A stretch of 64,000 nt of DNA from JACCZH01 sp963729445 (GTDB taxonomy: Bacteria > Chloroflexota > Chloroflexia > Thermomicrobiales > CFX8). Each line of letters opens with the position of its first letter. Within the stretch, counting starts at the first letter, position 1. The notes beneath the pieces are model-generated. The model saw only the letters and a list, made by a program, of their open reading frames with translations, searched no databases and was not told the origin of the DNA. This document shows positions 54,873 to 63,931 of this stretch, piece after piece. Location of the stretch: contig CAVSNU010000003.1 of assembly GCA_963729445.1 (NCBI GenBank), forward strand, positions 1,178,001 to 1,242,000, read 5' to 3'. The position numbers and the translations under genes were made by a program.

Positions 54873-56270
54873 TCATTGCGTCAGCCCTTCGACAATTTCC
54901 TGGTAGACATCCCGCTCACGCTTTGTAACGAGACTGTGGTTGTGCCAGAGCATGGTGAAATTACCGTTGAACCTGCGCACGGTGTCGTTGAGACCGAGAA
55001 CCGTTGCGATCGACCGCTCTGGGGACTCCTGCATGTACTTGAACAGGGTCGTTTCCATCACGACCAGAGGCTGCTCCTGGAGGTCGAGCTTCCGGCGAGA
55101 TAGCAGGTTGAATACCGGATAGCCGTAGCAAAAGCCAGAGCGGAACCCGACCCCATCAGCGAAACCAAGGGTCGAATCATAATTGAGCCCGGCATCCTCC
55201 CAGTTCTGCCAGGTAGTGGGATTCTCCCAGCGCAGGTAATGCTGCCGACCGCCCCAGCGCTCCTGCCCGATACCAAGCCGCTCCGTTGCCTGCCGCAACG
55301 TGTCGAACTCACGCTGCGTGCGTGCGAGATCGCGGTAGGTGTTATAGCTGGGATGCAGCCCGATCTCGTGGCCGCGCTCGTGAATCCGCCGTGCCAGGCA
55401 ACCGATCCAGGGATCGTCAAGGGTATAGCAGCCGTCGATCTCGCCGGCGCTGTTCCCGGCGATGAAGTAGAAGGCGCTCTTCAGACCGCAGCGCTCGCTC
55501 AGATTGAGCATGAAGTCGAACGTGTTACACGGGTCGGCGGCAGTGCCCTCCCTTACCTGAGTGGACAACCGGCGCGCCGCCAGACCTACATCCCTGCGCT
55601 TGAAGACATCGGCGGCAACGGTCCGCAGAACCTGGTGTCGCGATCTGCCGGCGGTGCACAGCGGCCAGTCCACATCGTGGGTCAGAACTACCTCGTGAAC
55701 CCGGTCGCGTCGTTCCAGCGCCGGCCAGAGCCGGTGGAGGGCCGCCCAGAGGATCTCCAGATACTCGTTGACGATCGGCCTGTCGAGGAATCCCTCTTTG
55801 AAGGCCATCGATGCGCTCGCCGGGAAGCGATCGTGCTCATCTCGTGCCTGGCTCACCACTTCTTCGTAGCGCGTCAGCATAAAGAAGGCGCTGCCAAAGA
55901 TATCGAGGCTCAGCTCGATTGAACCATCCGTAACACGGTTCGTCGTCGGCGTCTGGTAAATCGCGGGCACGCTCGAGTGGGTCAGCCTGGCATCTGGGAA
56001 TAGCTCACGCGTGTCCCACCACTCAATCTCCGAGGCACGCGGCAACGAGGATTCGGCAAGCCATTGATCCGCTGGCGTCTGAAAGAGCGCGTCGCCGAGC
56101 GTCACATGGCGCTTGTGCGGGTCATCCTGTAGCGTGATCCGGACGTCCAGCCGATCAGCACAGATGGACTGATACTCCAGACCAAGAAACTCGCGCAGCA
56201 TGACATCATGGATGTACGCGCGTTCCGGCGCGTAGCCAGGGGGATGTTCAACAAGAAGCTGGCGGGTCAT
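54873..56270 (-). CDS. Polysaccharide deacetylase-like protein with long N domain
   Basis: A 465-residue protein. Residues 1-190 form an extra domain (LVEHPPGYAPERAYIHDVML, IYQTPTTNRVTDGSIELSLD, FFMLTRYEEVV). The NodB-like deacetylase part begins at EVVLTHDVDWPLC, with the metal-binding H-D pair, and continues GHEIGLHPSYNTY and GRQHYLRWENPTTWQNWEDA, GLNYDSTLGFAD. It lacks a signal peptide, so it may act on lipid-linked sugars or in the cytoplasm. Such deacetylases often accompany FemAB-like genes in EPS loci, as here. Confidence 0.82.
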   Translation of the reverse strand: MTRQLLVEHPPGYAPERAYIHDVMLREFLGLEYQSICADRLDVRITLQDDPHKRHVTLGDALFQTPADQWLAESSLPRASEIEWWDTRELFPDARLTHSSVPAIYQTPTTNRVTDGSIELSLDIFGSAFFMLTRYEEVVSQARDEHDRFPASASMAFKEGFLDRPIVNEYLEILWAALHRLWPALERRDRVHEVVLTHDVDWPLCTAGRSRHQVLRTVAADVFKRRDVGLAARRLSTQVREGTAADPCNTFDFMLNLSERCGLKSAFYFIAGNSAGEIDGCYTLDDPWIGCLARRIHERGHEIGLHPSYNTYRDLARTQREFDTLRQATERLGIGQERWGGRQHYLRWENPTTWQNWEDAGLNYDSTLGFADGVGFRSGFCYGYPVFNLLSRRKLDLQEQPLVVMETTLFKYMQESPERSIATVLGLNDTVRRFNGNFTMLWHNHSLVTKRERDVYQEIVEGLTQ

Positions 56271-56333
56271 GGCGCCGCTTTCCGGGAGATCAACGATGCC
56301 GGCCCTTCTGGCAAGAGCGGGTCCACCACACGA

Positions 56334-57311
56334 TCATGAGCGTCCTCGACGGAACTGCCAGTAGTTTCTGACGTGACGAACGAGATCGCCCGGCCCGCCA
56401 CTCTCGATTCGGTAAAACGGCTTCAAGGTAGCTCCCCACTGCGCCTTCGAAGCGGCCACCGAAGGGAGATTCGCGCCGGCAAAGTCGTAACCGGCCGCCC
56501 CGTCCGCTGCGAGATCCTCCAGGATGTAGGCGTTCAGGAGTTGCGCTGCGCCCGAGCGAAGATACTCCGACTTCGTCGCGGCAATCCATCCCACCGCCCG
56601 GCCACCAGGCTTGTGCAGCTCGATGGTTGTTGACGCGATTTCGCCGTTCGGGGCATATGCCGCATAGACACGGAAGATATCTGGGCCAAGCACACGTTGC
56701 GCGAGTTTCAGATCATCCACGCTGACCTCATGACTGAACCCCTGCCGCTGCTCGGTCTCAGCCATGCAGTCGTATACGTCTTCGAAGCTCGAGGCCCGCG
56801 CGCAGGTAAACCCGTCCCGGACACTCCTGGCAATGGAACGACGGATCGTTGGACGCATCAGTGAATCGTCGTACGGCAAGTCAACGCAGTAGGTGTACTG
56901 CACCTCAACCCGGAACCCGGCCGCTAGCCAGGGCCGGACGTCGGTGATGTCCGGCGGCAGCGCGATCCTGCCCTTCAACCCACGCGCGCGCATGTCCTCA
57001 GCCAGCAGCTGCCCGACGGTGAGCCACTGACGGTCGAGGCGCGAGCGTGATTCGGTGGGAGTTGAGTGAAACACTACCGGGAGATATGGGCCTGGAACAA
57101 ACGATGGTTTGCACACGCGCCCCTGACGGTCCAGGTAATAGGCAACCTCAACACACGGCAGTTCGGAGTTGCCGGCGGTGAAGCGCACGTGCTCCGGCGT
57201 CACACTCCACTTCTCGTTCCATAATTCCAGCCAGCGATCGATATACAGGTGCGGTGCCGCAGCGGGCCTCAGGTCGGGTTTCGACGGCAGTGCCATCAGA
57301 GATTCCATCAT
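56334..57311 (-). CDS. FemAB/GNAT-like acyl- or aminoacyltransferase, copy 1
   Basis: A 325-residue protein with an N-terminal half (VEVAYYLDRQGRVCKPSFVP, RLDRQWLTVGQLLAEDMRAR, DVRPWLAAGFRVEVQYTYCV) and a C-terminal GNAT-type half (FRVYAAYAPNGEIASTTIEL, AVGWIAATKSEYLRSGAAQL, YDFAGANLPSVAASKAQWGA). The pattern is that of FemAB-like proteins linked to polysaccharide loci. It overlaps its tandem paralogue by 4 bases. The reaction is unknown; amide or ester decoration of a glycan is a reasonable guess. Confidence 0.78.
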   Translation of the reverse strand: MMESLMALPSKPDLRPAAAPHLYIDRWLELWNEKWSVTPEHVRFTAGNSELPCVEVAYYLDRQGRVCKPSFVPGPYLPVVFHSTPTESRSRLDRQWLTVGQLLAEDMRARGLKGRIALPPDITDVRPWLAAGFRVEVQYTYCVDLPYDDSLMRPTIRRSIARSVRDGFTCARASSFEDVYDCMAETEQRQGFSHEVSVDDLKLAQRVLGPDIFRVYAAYAPNGEIASTTIELHKPGGRAVGWIAATKSEYLRSGAAQLLNAYILEDLAADGAAGYDFAGANLPSVAASKAQWGATLKPFYRIESGGPGDLVRHVRNYWQFRRGRS

Positions 57312-58330
57312 TTGCCACCATTCCCAGCTCGTGATCCGGACGCCTGCCGCCGCTGGTGCCAGTAATCACGCGCGCGACGCGCTACCGCACGCGCGCGGCC
57401 ACCATCCACCGTATAGATTGGCACCAGTTGTCCGCCCCAGCTGGCCTTCATCGCTGCCACCGGCCCTAGCTCCGCATCCGAAAAATCAAACGCCGTCGCG
57501 CCGGCCTCATGCAGATCGTCGAGCATATGGCCGATCAGGAGCTGATTTGCTCCCGCGGTCAGGTGAGCACTGTTGACACCCGCCGCCCAGTCGATCGCGC
57601 GAGTGCCGGGATGGTGCAGGACCACGCGAGCGCTGGCCGGCTCGCCATCCGGCGCGTAGCAGACATAGGCTCGCAGGGCGTCCTCACCCATGATGTCCTG
57701 CGCCAGCGCATAGTCCGCCGCGTCCATGTCCATCTGGAATCGTTGCCGCTCCTGGCTGGCTCGCAGACAGGTATTCACGTCTTCCATCCGCGACGTGCGC
57801 TCAACGCGATAGCCAGCGCGCGTCGCCTTGGCCATCTGCTTGCGCACCGATGAGTCAGCCGTGCGATCCTGGTGTGGTAGCTCCAGATGGAAGACGTAGC
57901 GCATATCTACATTGAATCCTGCCCAGCTAAATGGGCGCACATCCGAGACCTCGGGCGCCAGGGCTACCATGTGAGCAAATCCACGCCGGCGCATCTCCTC
58001 AGCCAGCAGTCCTCCTACCTGCACCCACTGGCGGTCCAGTCGAGTCAGCGACCCTGTCGGCGTGGGCTCGAACGCTACCGGGATGTATGGGCTGAGGCGC
58101 GGCGCTCTGATACGGCCTCGTTGGTCCAGGTAGAACACCGTTTCAACCGCCGGTAAGGGCGCGACTCCGTCAGACAGACGCACTCTCTCGGACGCAATGC
58201 CCCACTTCACTCGGGTGAACTCCAGCAAGCCGTCAAGAAAGAGCGGCGACGCGAACGACGACTGGGCAGGTGCCTTTATTGTCGTCGCCGGTTCCGCCGG
58301 TGTCTGTGCCACGATTGATATCCTCCTCAT
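57308..58330 (-). CDS. FemAB/GNAT-like acyl- or aminoacyltransferase, copy 2
   Basis: A 340-residue paralogue of the preceding gene; ATG 58330 has GAGG about 9 bases upstream. Shared stretches include RLDRQWVQVGGLLAEEMRRR, SDVRPFSWAGFNVDMRYVFH, LRAYVCYAPDGEPASARVVL and AFDFSDAELGPVAAMKASWG. Residues 1-35 are Ala/Pro/Thr-rich. Tandem paralogues imply a two-step or two-acceptor modification, which is an inference. Confidence 0.78.
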   Translation of the reverse strand: MRRISIVAQTPAEPATTIKAPAQSSFASPLFLDGLLEFTRVKWGIASERVRLSDGVAPLPAVETVFYLDQRGRIRAPRLSPYIPVAFEPTPTGSLTRLDRQWVQVGGLLAEEMRRRGFAHMVALAPEVSDVRPFSWAGFNVDMRYVFHLELPHQDRTADSSVRKQMAKATRAGYRVERTSRMEDVNTCLRASQERQRFQMDMDAADYALAQDIMGEDALRAYVCYAPDGEPASARVVLHHPGTRAIDWAAGVNSAHLTAGANQLLIGHMLDDLHEAGATAFDFSDAELGPVAAMKASWGGQLVPIYTVDGGRARAVARRARDYWHQRRQASGSRAGNGGK

Positions 58331-58352
58331 GTGTGATCGCCTCGGGCCAGCC

Positions 58353-59732
58353 TCAGGCCCCGCCAACCGATGCCGGCGGCGTCCCGATCCGACCCTGTGC
58401 TAACGCGCGCCAGCACAGCACGCCATAACTGAGATACCCCAGAAGCGCGGCGGCCCCGAGGAGCGCAACCGCTCCAAGCGCGCTGGCGTTGAACGCCTGG
58501 GCCGCCAGCGCAGCGCCACCCATGCACACCACGCGTGCGACCGAGGCGATCATGATCAGGTCTTTGCGCTCCAGCACTTCGAGCGTCCCGCCGAATCCGT
58601 TGTAGATAAAGTGGATGACGAGCATCGGCGCAAGCACCTGGAGATAGGAGCCCGCCTCTCGCCAGTCCGATCCAAACGCCAGCGAGAACGTCCACGGGCT
58701 CGTCAACGCCACGATCAGAATGGGTACGACGCCGATCAGCGCAAGCCGGCCAACGGTTTTGACAAACAACCCATACAACCTGCCCGGGTCTTCACGCTTC
58801 AACCGGTACGCTTCGCCGAAATAGACCTGGGCCATCGAGCCGGCAACCATTTCCATCGGCGCGGTCACCACGCGCTGCCCCAGGGCGAACGCGCCGGCAA
58901 CGCCTAGACCGTAGACAGATCCAAGAAACATCACCGGGAACGCAGCCACGACGCTGTTCATCAGCTGTGATCCACTCGACATCATCGCCAGCTGTCGATA
59001 GCGACCGAACGCCGCCCGCATTCCGGTGATCGACACTCCTCGAACAGCGGCGCCGTCCCGTCTCCAGGCGAGAATCGACAGGGTGCCAATACCGCTCGCC
59101 TGCCCGGCGGTCCATCCCAGCAGCAACCCGATCGGACCTGCCTTGGCCAGACCGATGCCAATTTGCGCGACAACCATGCAGACGCCCCGGTTGAGCTTGG
59201 TTCGCGCCAATGGGCCGAACGCCTCCTCACGTGTCGCCCAGGCCTCGAAGACGCGATACATGCCGCCACACAGCACCCCGATCGGCAATAGCCAGAGATA
59301 GGGACGAAGCATCGTCATGTCGATCCAGCGCGCGAGCACGTCACCGGCTAACCACGCACCAATGCCAACGACGGCACTCACGCCGGTAACGACCAGCAGA
59401 GACAGCAGGAGCACATTCGCGGCGGACGTGTTGTCGACTGCCAGCGGGATACCGACCTCGAAACGCAGCGCCGCTATCATCACCACGATGGAGAGCACCG
59501 CAGTAAACACGGCCAGCACGCCGAAATCCGCCGGAGTGTATATCCGGGTGAGAACCGGAGAGGCGACGAGCACAACACCCTGCCCGGCTGCCGTTCCTCC
59601 CGCCAGCACCGCGACGCTGCGGACGTAGTGGCTGCCGCGCGCCTGGGCGATTCGATTCGCCGCGATCCCACGCGACCCACCACGACTGACGCCCGGCTCG
59701 GAGACTCCGTACATACTCGAAAACCAGGACAT
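58353..59732 (-). CDS. Wzx-type polysaccharide flippase, copy 1
   Basis: A 459-residue membrane protein with 12-14 helices; ATG 59732 (MSWFSSMYGV) has GAGGAG 9 bases upstream. Family signs: VAVLAGGTAAGQGVVLVASP, VLTRIYTPADFGVLAVFTAV and WTAGQASGIGTLSILAWRRD. MATE/MVF-type flippases move undecaprenyl-linked repeat units across the membrane. It is paralogous to the next upstream gene and is likely a tandem duplicate. Confidence 0.9.
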   Translation of the reverse strand: MSWFSSMYGVSEPGVSRGGSRGIAANRIAQARGSHYVRSVAVLAGGTAAGQGVVLVASPVLTRIYTPADFGVLAVFTAVLSIVVMIAALRFEVGIPLAVDNTSAANVLLLSLLVVTGVSAVVGIGAWLAGDVLARWIDMTMLRPYLWLLPIGVLCGGMYRVFEAWATREEAFGPLARTKLNRGVCMVVAQIGIGLAKAGPIGLLLGWTAGQASGIGTLSILAWRRDGAAVRGVSITGMRAAFGRYRQLAMMSSGSQLMNSVVAAFPVMFLGSVYGLGVAGAFALGQRVVTAPMEMVAGSMAQVYFGEAYRLKREDPGRLYGLFVKTVGRLALIGVVPILIVALTSPWTFSLAFGSDWREAGSYLQVLAPMLVIHFIYNGFGGTLEVLERKDLIMIASVARVVCMGGAALAAQAFNASALGAVALLGAAALLGYLSYGVLCWRALAQGRIGTPPASVGGA

Positions 59733-59872
59733 GATGACGGCGATCTCCTCGGATGACACGCTGAACGTGAGTACGGCTACCTTCAACCGGGTACCGTGCA
59801 ACGTATTGCAAGGCTACAAAGGTATTCCTATGTACACGAGGGACGAAGGTCCTAGAAACGGCAAGCCGGCGC

Positions 59873-61267
59873 TCATGGGTTGCTCTTTGCGATCGGGACA
59901 GGTGATTCTTCTATCAGCCGGGCGCGCTGCTTCTTCAGGGCAACCCACGTCACCACGGTGTAGAACACGTACCCGAGCAGGCTAAGAACGCCGAGCAGCC
60001 CGACCGCCGCAAAATCGTCGAGCGCCAGTAGGGGCACGAGCAGCAACCCGAGCGCGAGCAGTAGCAGCCGGACAACCGAAACCACCGCGTCAAGCCCCTG
60101 GCGCTCCATCGCTTCCAGCGTTCCACTCAAGGGATTGGCCACGAACTGCACCAGCAGCATCGGCGCCAGCAGCACCATGTAGAGACCCGCATCGTGCCAT
60201 TGCTGGCCAAAGACGATCCCGAACGTCCACGGAGCGGTGAGCGTAAGACCGAGCACCGGTACAACCCCCACCAGAATCAGTCGCCTGGCGGTCCGGGCAA
60301 AGAGACCGTGCAGCTCCAGAGGATTCTCACGTGTCAGGCGAAAGACTTCCGCGATATACACCTGTGCCATCGAGCGGCCCAACAGCAACATCGGCACCGC
60401 AACGACCCGCTGGCCGAGCATGTACGAGCCCGCCACATGCAGGTCATACGCCGTTGTCAGAAACAGCACCGGCACACTGAGGACCAGGGTGTTGAGAAAG
60501 GCGGACAGGGTTGAAAGCGCGGCCAAGCGGCGATATCGGACCGCGACCCATCGGATTCCTCGCCGCGACACGCGCCGCAACGCCTCCCCGTCTCGATCCC
60601 AGGCAAGCGTACCGAGCGTTCCGGTGCCGCTCGTCTGCCCGGCGGCCCAGCCAACGAGGAGCCCGACCGGCCCAACGCCGAGCACGCCAAGCCCCAGCTG
60701 TGCCCCCGCCATCCCAAGCCCCTGGCTCACCTTCGTGCGGGCAATCGCGTCGATCGCTTCCGCGCGAATCGCCCACGACAAGAGCACCTGGTAAGCACCC
60801 GCGCCCATGACCCCAACAGGCACAATCCAGGGATGTTCACGCAGGCTTTCAATCCCGGCGATTCCCAAAATCTGGTCCGCAAATATGAGCACCCCTCCTG
60901 TCAGGAGAATGCTCGTTGCCAGGACGATCAGGAGAGACAGGACCAGCAAATTTGCAGCGTTCTCGTCCTCGGCAACCAGTGGCACCGCCACGTCATAACG
61001 CAACGCGGACACAATAACCACGATGGAAAGAATCGCCGTAACGGAGGCAAACACCCCGAAGTCGGCGGGAGTGTACAGGCGAGTGAGAATCGGGGAAGCC
61101 AGGACGCCGATCGCCTGCCCGGCGGCGGTCCCACCGGCAAGCACCGCAACGTTGCGCGTGTAACGACTGCCGCGTGCCCGCACGATCAACTTCCCGGCGA
61201 TAACCCTGGGGCTGCCGCCAGTGGCACCTGGTTCAGACATTGGTGACGAGCTCGAATGCCAGGACAT
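59873..61267 (-). CDS. Wzx-type polysaccharide flippase, copy 2
   Basis: A 464-residue paralogue of the adjacent flippase: VAVLAGGTAAGQAIGVLASP, ILTRLYTPADFGVFASVTAI, WAAGQTSGTGTLGTLAWDRD. ATG 61267 (MSWHSSSSPMSEPG) has GAGGAG about 12 bases upstream, in the same leader context as copy 1 (CGAGGAGATCG.CG). Two flippases beside one polymerase suggest two glycan products or two lipid-linked substrates. Confidence 0.9.
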   Translation of the reverse strand: MSWHSSSSPMSEPGATGGSPRVIAGKLIVRARGSRYTRNVAVLAGGTAAGQAIGVLASPILTRLYTPADFGVFASVTAILSIVVIVSALRYDVAVPLVAEDENAANLLVLSLLIVLATSILLTGGVLIFADQILGIAGIESLREHPWIVPVGVMGAGAYQVLLSWAIRAEAIDAIARTKVSQGLGMAGAQLGLGVLGVGPVGLLVGWAAGQTSGTGTLGTLAWDRDGEALRRVSRRGIRWVAVRYRRLAALSTLSAFLNTLVLSVPVLFLTTAYDLHVAGSYMLGQRVVAVPMLLLGRSMAQVYIAEVFRLTRENPLELHGLFARTARRLILVGVVPVLGLTLTAPWTFGIVFGQQWHDAGLYMVLLAPMLLVQFVANPLSGTLEAMERQGLDAVVSVVRLLLLALGLLLVPLLALDDFAAVGLLGVLSLLGYVFYTVVTWVALKKQRARLIEESPVPIAKSNP

Positions 61268-61724
61268 AGCGGCGACGATCTCCTCGGACGCCAGGCGCAA
61301 CGTCACGGCAACCGGCTTCAGCCGGCAACGTGCGCAGGAGCGAAGGCTACACGAGGGCTCCTATACGCACGAGGTACGCAAGTCCTATATCTATCAGGTC
61401 CTGATCGGTTGTGTGGCTGGAGAGAACGCACCTCTCTCGTATGCAGAGTCTCAGATCGGAAAGGAATGGCCGACGTGACGCGCCCGAAATCTGTCGTCCC
61501 GCTGAACGCCTGCTCCAGGTCAAGAACTGCATATAGGACCAGCGTCCCTCGTATGAATCGGGGTAGTCGTGTAGTCTCGGGCTGTGTTGCATGCCTCGAC
61601 AATAATCACGCGGTGCCCTTGCACAAGGAACCCGCAAGACGCGCCATCGCCATGAGTAGGATTGCCGGGCATGCAGGCGAATGCCGGGGGACACAGCAGG
61701 ACGCAGGACCAGCGGAGGAATACA
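61268..61724. other. Divergent intergenic region
   Basis: 457 bases between the second flippase gene and a membrane-protein gene. Its first part resembles the leader of the other flippase gene, consistent with tandem duplication. No gene or RNA was recognised. Confidence 0.45.
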
Positions 61725-62495
61725 GTGAACAAGGGCGTGAGGTTCGAGAGCCTGGGCGGCATTGCGGCAGAATTGAACGACCAGTTCCGGTCGAACATAG
61801 CGCTATTGCTGATGCTCTACATCCCCATCATCGTCACACTCGGTGCGCTGGTGGCATTGTGGTTCGCCGTCGAATTTCCTGCCGGAGACTTGTTCCGCGA
61901 TCCCATCGCAATCGGCAGATTACCAATCTATTCGGGTGTGCTTTCGAACGTGGGGGCGTTGATCTGGTGTGCATCGGCGGCAGTCTGCCTCTTCGCGTAT
62001 TTCCTGAGCCGTCATGCAACCAACCCCAGGTTGAACCCGACGTTTCTCCTGGCGGCAGGGCTGATTACCACCATGCTGTTGATCGATGATTTCTTCATGC
62101 TCCATGACTTCAATGATTCTTCTACGGTCGTGCCGTTCGAGATGGGCTATGTCTTATTCACGTCGTATGCCGTCGCGTTCATCTGGTTCCTCACGCAATT
62201 TCGGGCAACAATCCTGCGCACGGAATACCTCTTGCTCGCGCTGGCGCTTGCCGGTATAGCTGTATCGCTCTTCGTTGATTCGACGGCGGAAGTCCTGCCT
62301 TGGCGAGCAATGTACCTGTTCGAAGACGGCTCGAAGCTCGCAGGAATCGTCAGTTGGGCAGCGTATCTCATGAAGACCAGTGCCCTGCAACTACGTGCAC
62401 AGCCCGAGGTGGCGAGGGTTGTGGAAACCAGGAAGCCGCAGACATCTCGGCGATCTGCCATGGGTGTGGCCGCCAGCTCGACCGAAGGACGATAA
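61725..62495 (+). CDS. Six-helix membrane protein of unknown function
   Basis: A 256-residue protein. GTG 61725 has GGAGG 6 bases upstream. Hydrophobic helices lie near residues 26-48, 72-95, 105-122, 132-150, 162-180 and 188-215, with the motif DDFFMLHDF after helix 3 (acidic/His side chains within the membrane region) and WRAMYLFEDGSKLAGIVSWA near the end. The C-terminal 35 residues are polar. I do not recognise the family; the D-D-H-D group resembles metal- or retinal-free small membrane enzymes only loosely. Confidence 0.65.
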   Translation: MNKGVRFESLGGIAAELNDQFRSNIALLLMLYIPIIVTLGALVALWFAVEFPAGDLFRDPIAIGRLPIYSGVLSNVGALIWCASAAVCLFAYFLSRHATNPRLNPTFLLAAGLITTMLLIDDFFMLHDFNDSSTVVPFEMGYVLFTSYAVAFIWFLTQFRATILRTEYLLLALALAGIAVSLFVDSTAEVLPWRAMYLFEDGSKLAGIVSWAAYLMKTSALQLRAQPEVARVVETRKPQTSRRSAMGVAASSTEGR

Positions 62496-62874
62496 TCACG
62501 ACCGTTCGAAAGTGGGTGGCACGAGGATCCTTCGCCCCCGCACCGCGCAACTCAGTACTGCACCACAGGGGAGTTGTCACGCTCCGGGGTTGCGCCTGTC
62601 GGGCGGAGGTGACAGCATCCGGCGCTGATGAGTCATCCTGAGCGGAAGCGAAGGATCTCGTGCCTGATTGCCGAGGCGGTTGACTCAGAAATCCTTCCTT
62701 GCGTCAGGATGACGATCAAACGCAGGACTCGACCACCGGGGAGTTGGCACGTTCCGGGCTTCCGGCGGTCGGTACGGGGTGACTTCATCATCGTGGTCGA
62801 GTACTCAGGATGACAAGCGATCCGACAACCGCCGCATGCACTGAGTCATCTACACGACTTGCCGCAGCATTCTG
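62496..62874. other. Repeat-rich intergenic region
   Basis: Contains a CATCCTGA-type inverted repeat and two GGGGAGTTG.CACG.TCCGGG units (about 62568-62594 and 62736-62760) that also occur inverted at 18626-18651. No gene seen. Confidence 0.6.
62632..62713. repeat. CATCCTGA-type dispersed inverted repeat, copy B
   Basis: Left part GTCATCCTGAGCGGAAGCGA, AGGATCTCG (62632-62660) and right part ATCCTTCCTTGCGTCAGGAT, GAC (62691-62713). It shares both arm types with 18058-18132 but in exchanged order. Confidence 0.65.
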
Positions 62875-63930
62875 TCAAATAACCGTGCGCAGATACTCGA
62901 TCGTCCGAGCCAGGCCGTCCCGTACCGGGACGACGGGTTCCCAGCCAAGCACGTCCTTCGCCAGGCTGATATCCGGCCGGCGTAAGCGGGGGTCATCCTC
63001 CGGCAGTGGCATATAGGCGATCTCCGACGGACTGTCCGTGAGATCCTGTACCAGTCGCGCGAGCTCCAGCATCGTGTATTCCTCGGGGTTGCCCAGGTTC
63101 ACCGGCTTGCCGTAGCCGGAGGCCATCAGGCACACCAACCCCTCAACGAGGTCGTCGACGTATTGAAAGCTGCGCGTCTGGGTGCCATCACCGTAGACGC
63201 TGATCGGCTCGTTGCGCAGCGCCTGGGTGATGAAGTTCGTGACGACCCGGCCGTCGCCGGGGTCCATGCGCGGCCCGTAGGTATTGAAGATGCGGGCGAT
63301 ACTCACCGGCACGCCACGATCGCGCTGGTAGGCCATCGCCAGCGCCTCGCCATAGCGCTTGGCCTCGTCATACATCGAGCGCGGCCCGATCGTGCTGACA
63401 TTGCCGCGGTACGCCTCGCGCTGCGGATGCTCCAGTGGATCGCCATAGACTTCGGAGGTACTGGCATAGAGGAAGCGCGCGTTGTTCTGGACGGCCAGCT
63501 CCAGGAGCCGGTAGGTGCCTTCGCTGTTGACGCGCAGCGTTTCGACGGCAAACTTCTGGTAGACCGGGGGGCTGGCCGGGCTGGCAAGGTGGTAGATCTC
63601 ATCCAGGGCTGGGAGATCCGGCAGCGGCTCAACGATATCGTGTTGCAGGAAGGTGAAACCAGGGCACGCGCATAGATGCTCGACGTTCGCCACGCTGCCC
63701 GTCACCAGGTTGTCAACGCAAACCACCGCGTGGCCCGCTGCGAGCAACCGCTCGCAGAGGTGCGAGCCGACAAACCCGGCTCCGCCGGCAACCAGAATCG
63801 TCACTCGCGACCCGCTTTCCCTCGTCACATACCCGCCACTGACCGTTGATCCCGGTAGGCGAGGGGCTCGTCCCCCACCTATCGACGTTGGACCGTTGCC
63901 GATCCCAACACGCATAAGAATATCAGCCAC
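62875..63930 (-). CDS. UDP-glucuronate decarboxylase-like SDR
   Basis: A 351-residue extended SDR. GTG 63930 has GAGG 8 bases upstream and begins right after an upstream stop; GTG 63804 would start at VTILVAGGAGFVGSHLCERL, closer to family length. Landmarks: DNLVTGSVANVEHL, LASPASPPVYQKFAVETLRV, ASTSEVYGDPLEHPQ, SMYDEAKRYGEA (catalytic YxxxK), ARIFNTYGPRM and RSFQYVDDLVEGL. This is the UXS group that makes UDP-xylose from UDP-glucuronate, a precursor for the surface glycan. Confidence 0.88.
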   Translation of the reverse strand: MADILMRVGIGNGPTSIGGGRAPRLPGSTVSGGYVTRESGSRVTILVAGGAGFVGSHLCERLLAAGHAVVCVDNLVTGSVANVEHLCACPGFTFLQHDIVEPLPDLPALDEIYHLASPASPPVYQKFAVETLRVNSEGTYRLLELAVQNNARFLYASTSEVYGDPLEHPQREAYRGNVSTIGPRSMYDEAKRYGEALAMAYQRDRGVPVSIARIFNTYGPRMDPGDGRVVTNFITQALRNEPISVYGDGTQTRSFQYVDDLVEGLVCLMASGYGKPVNLGNPEEYTMLELARLVQDLTDSPSEIAYMPLPEDDPRLRRPDISLAKDVLGWEPVVPVRDGLARTIEYLRTVI

Positions 63931-63931
63931 A

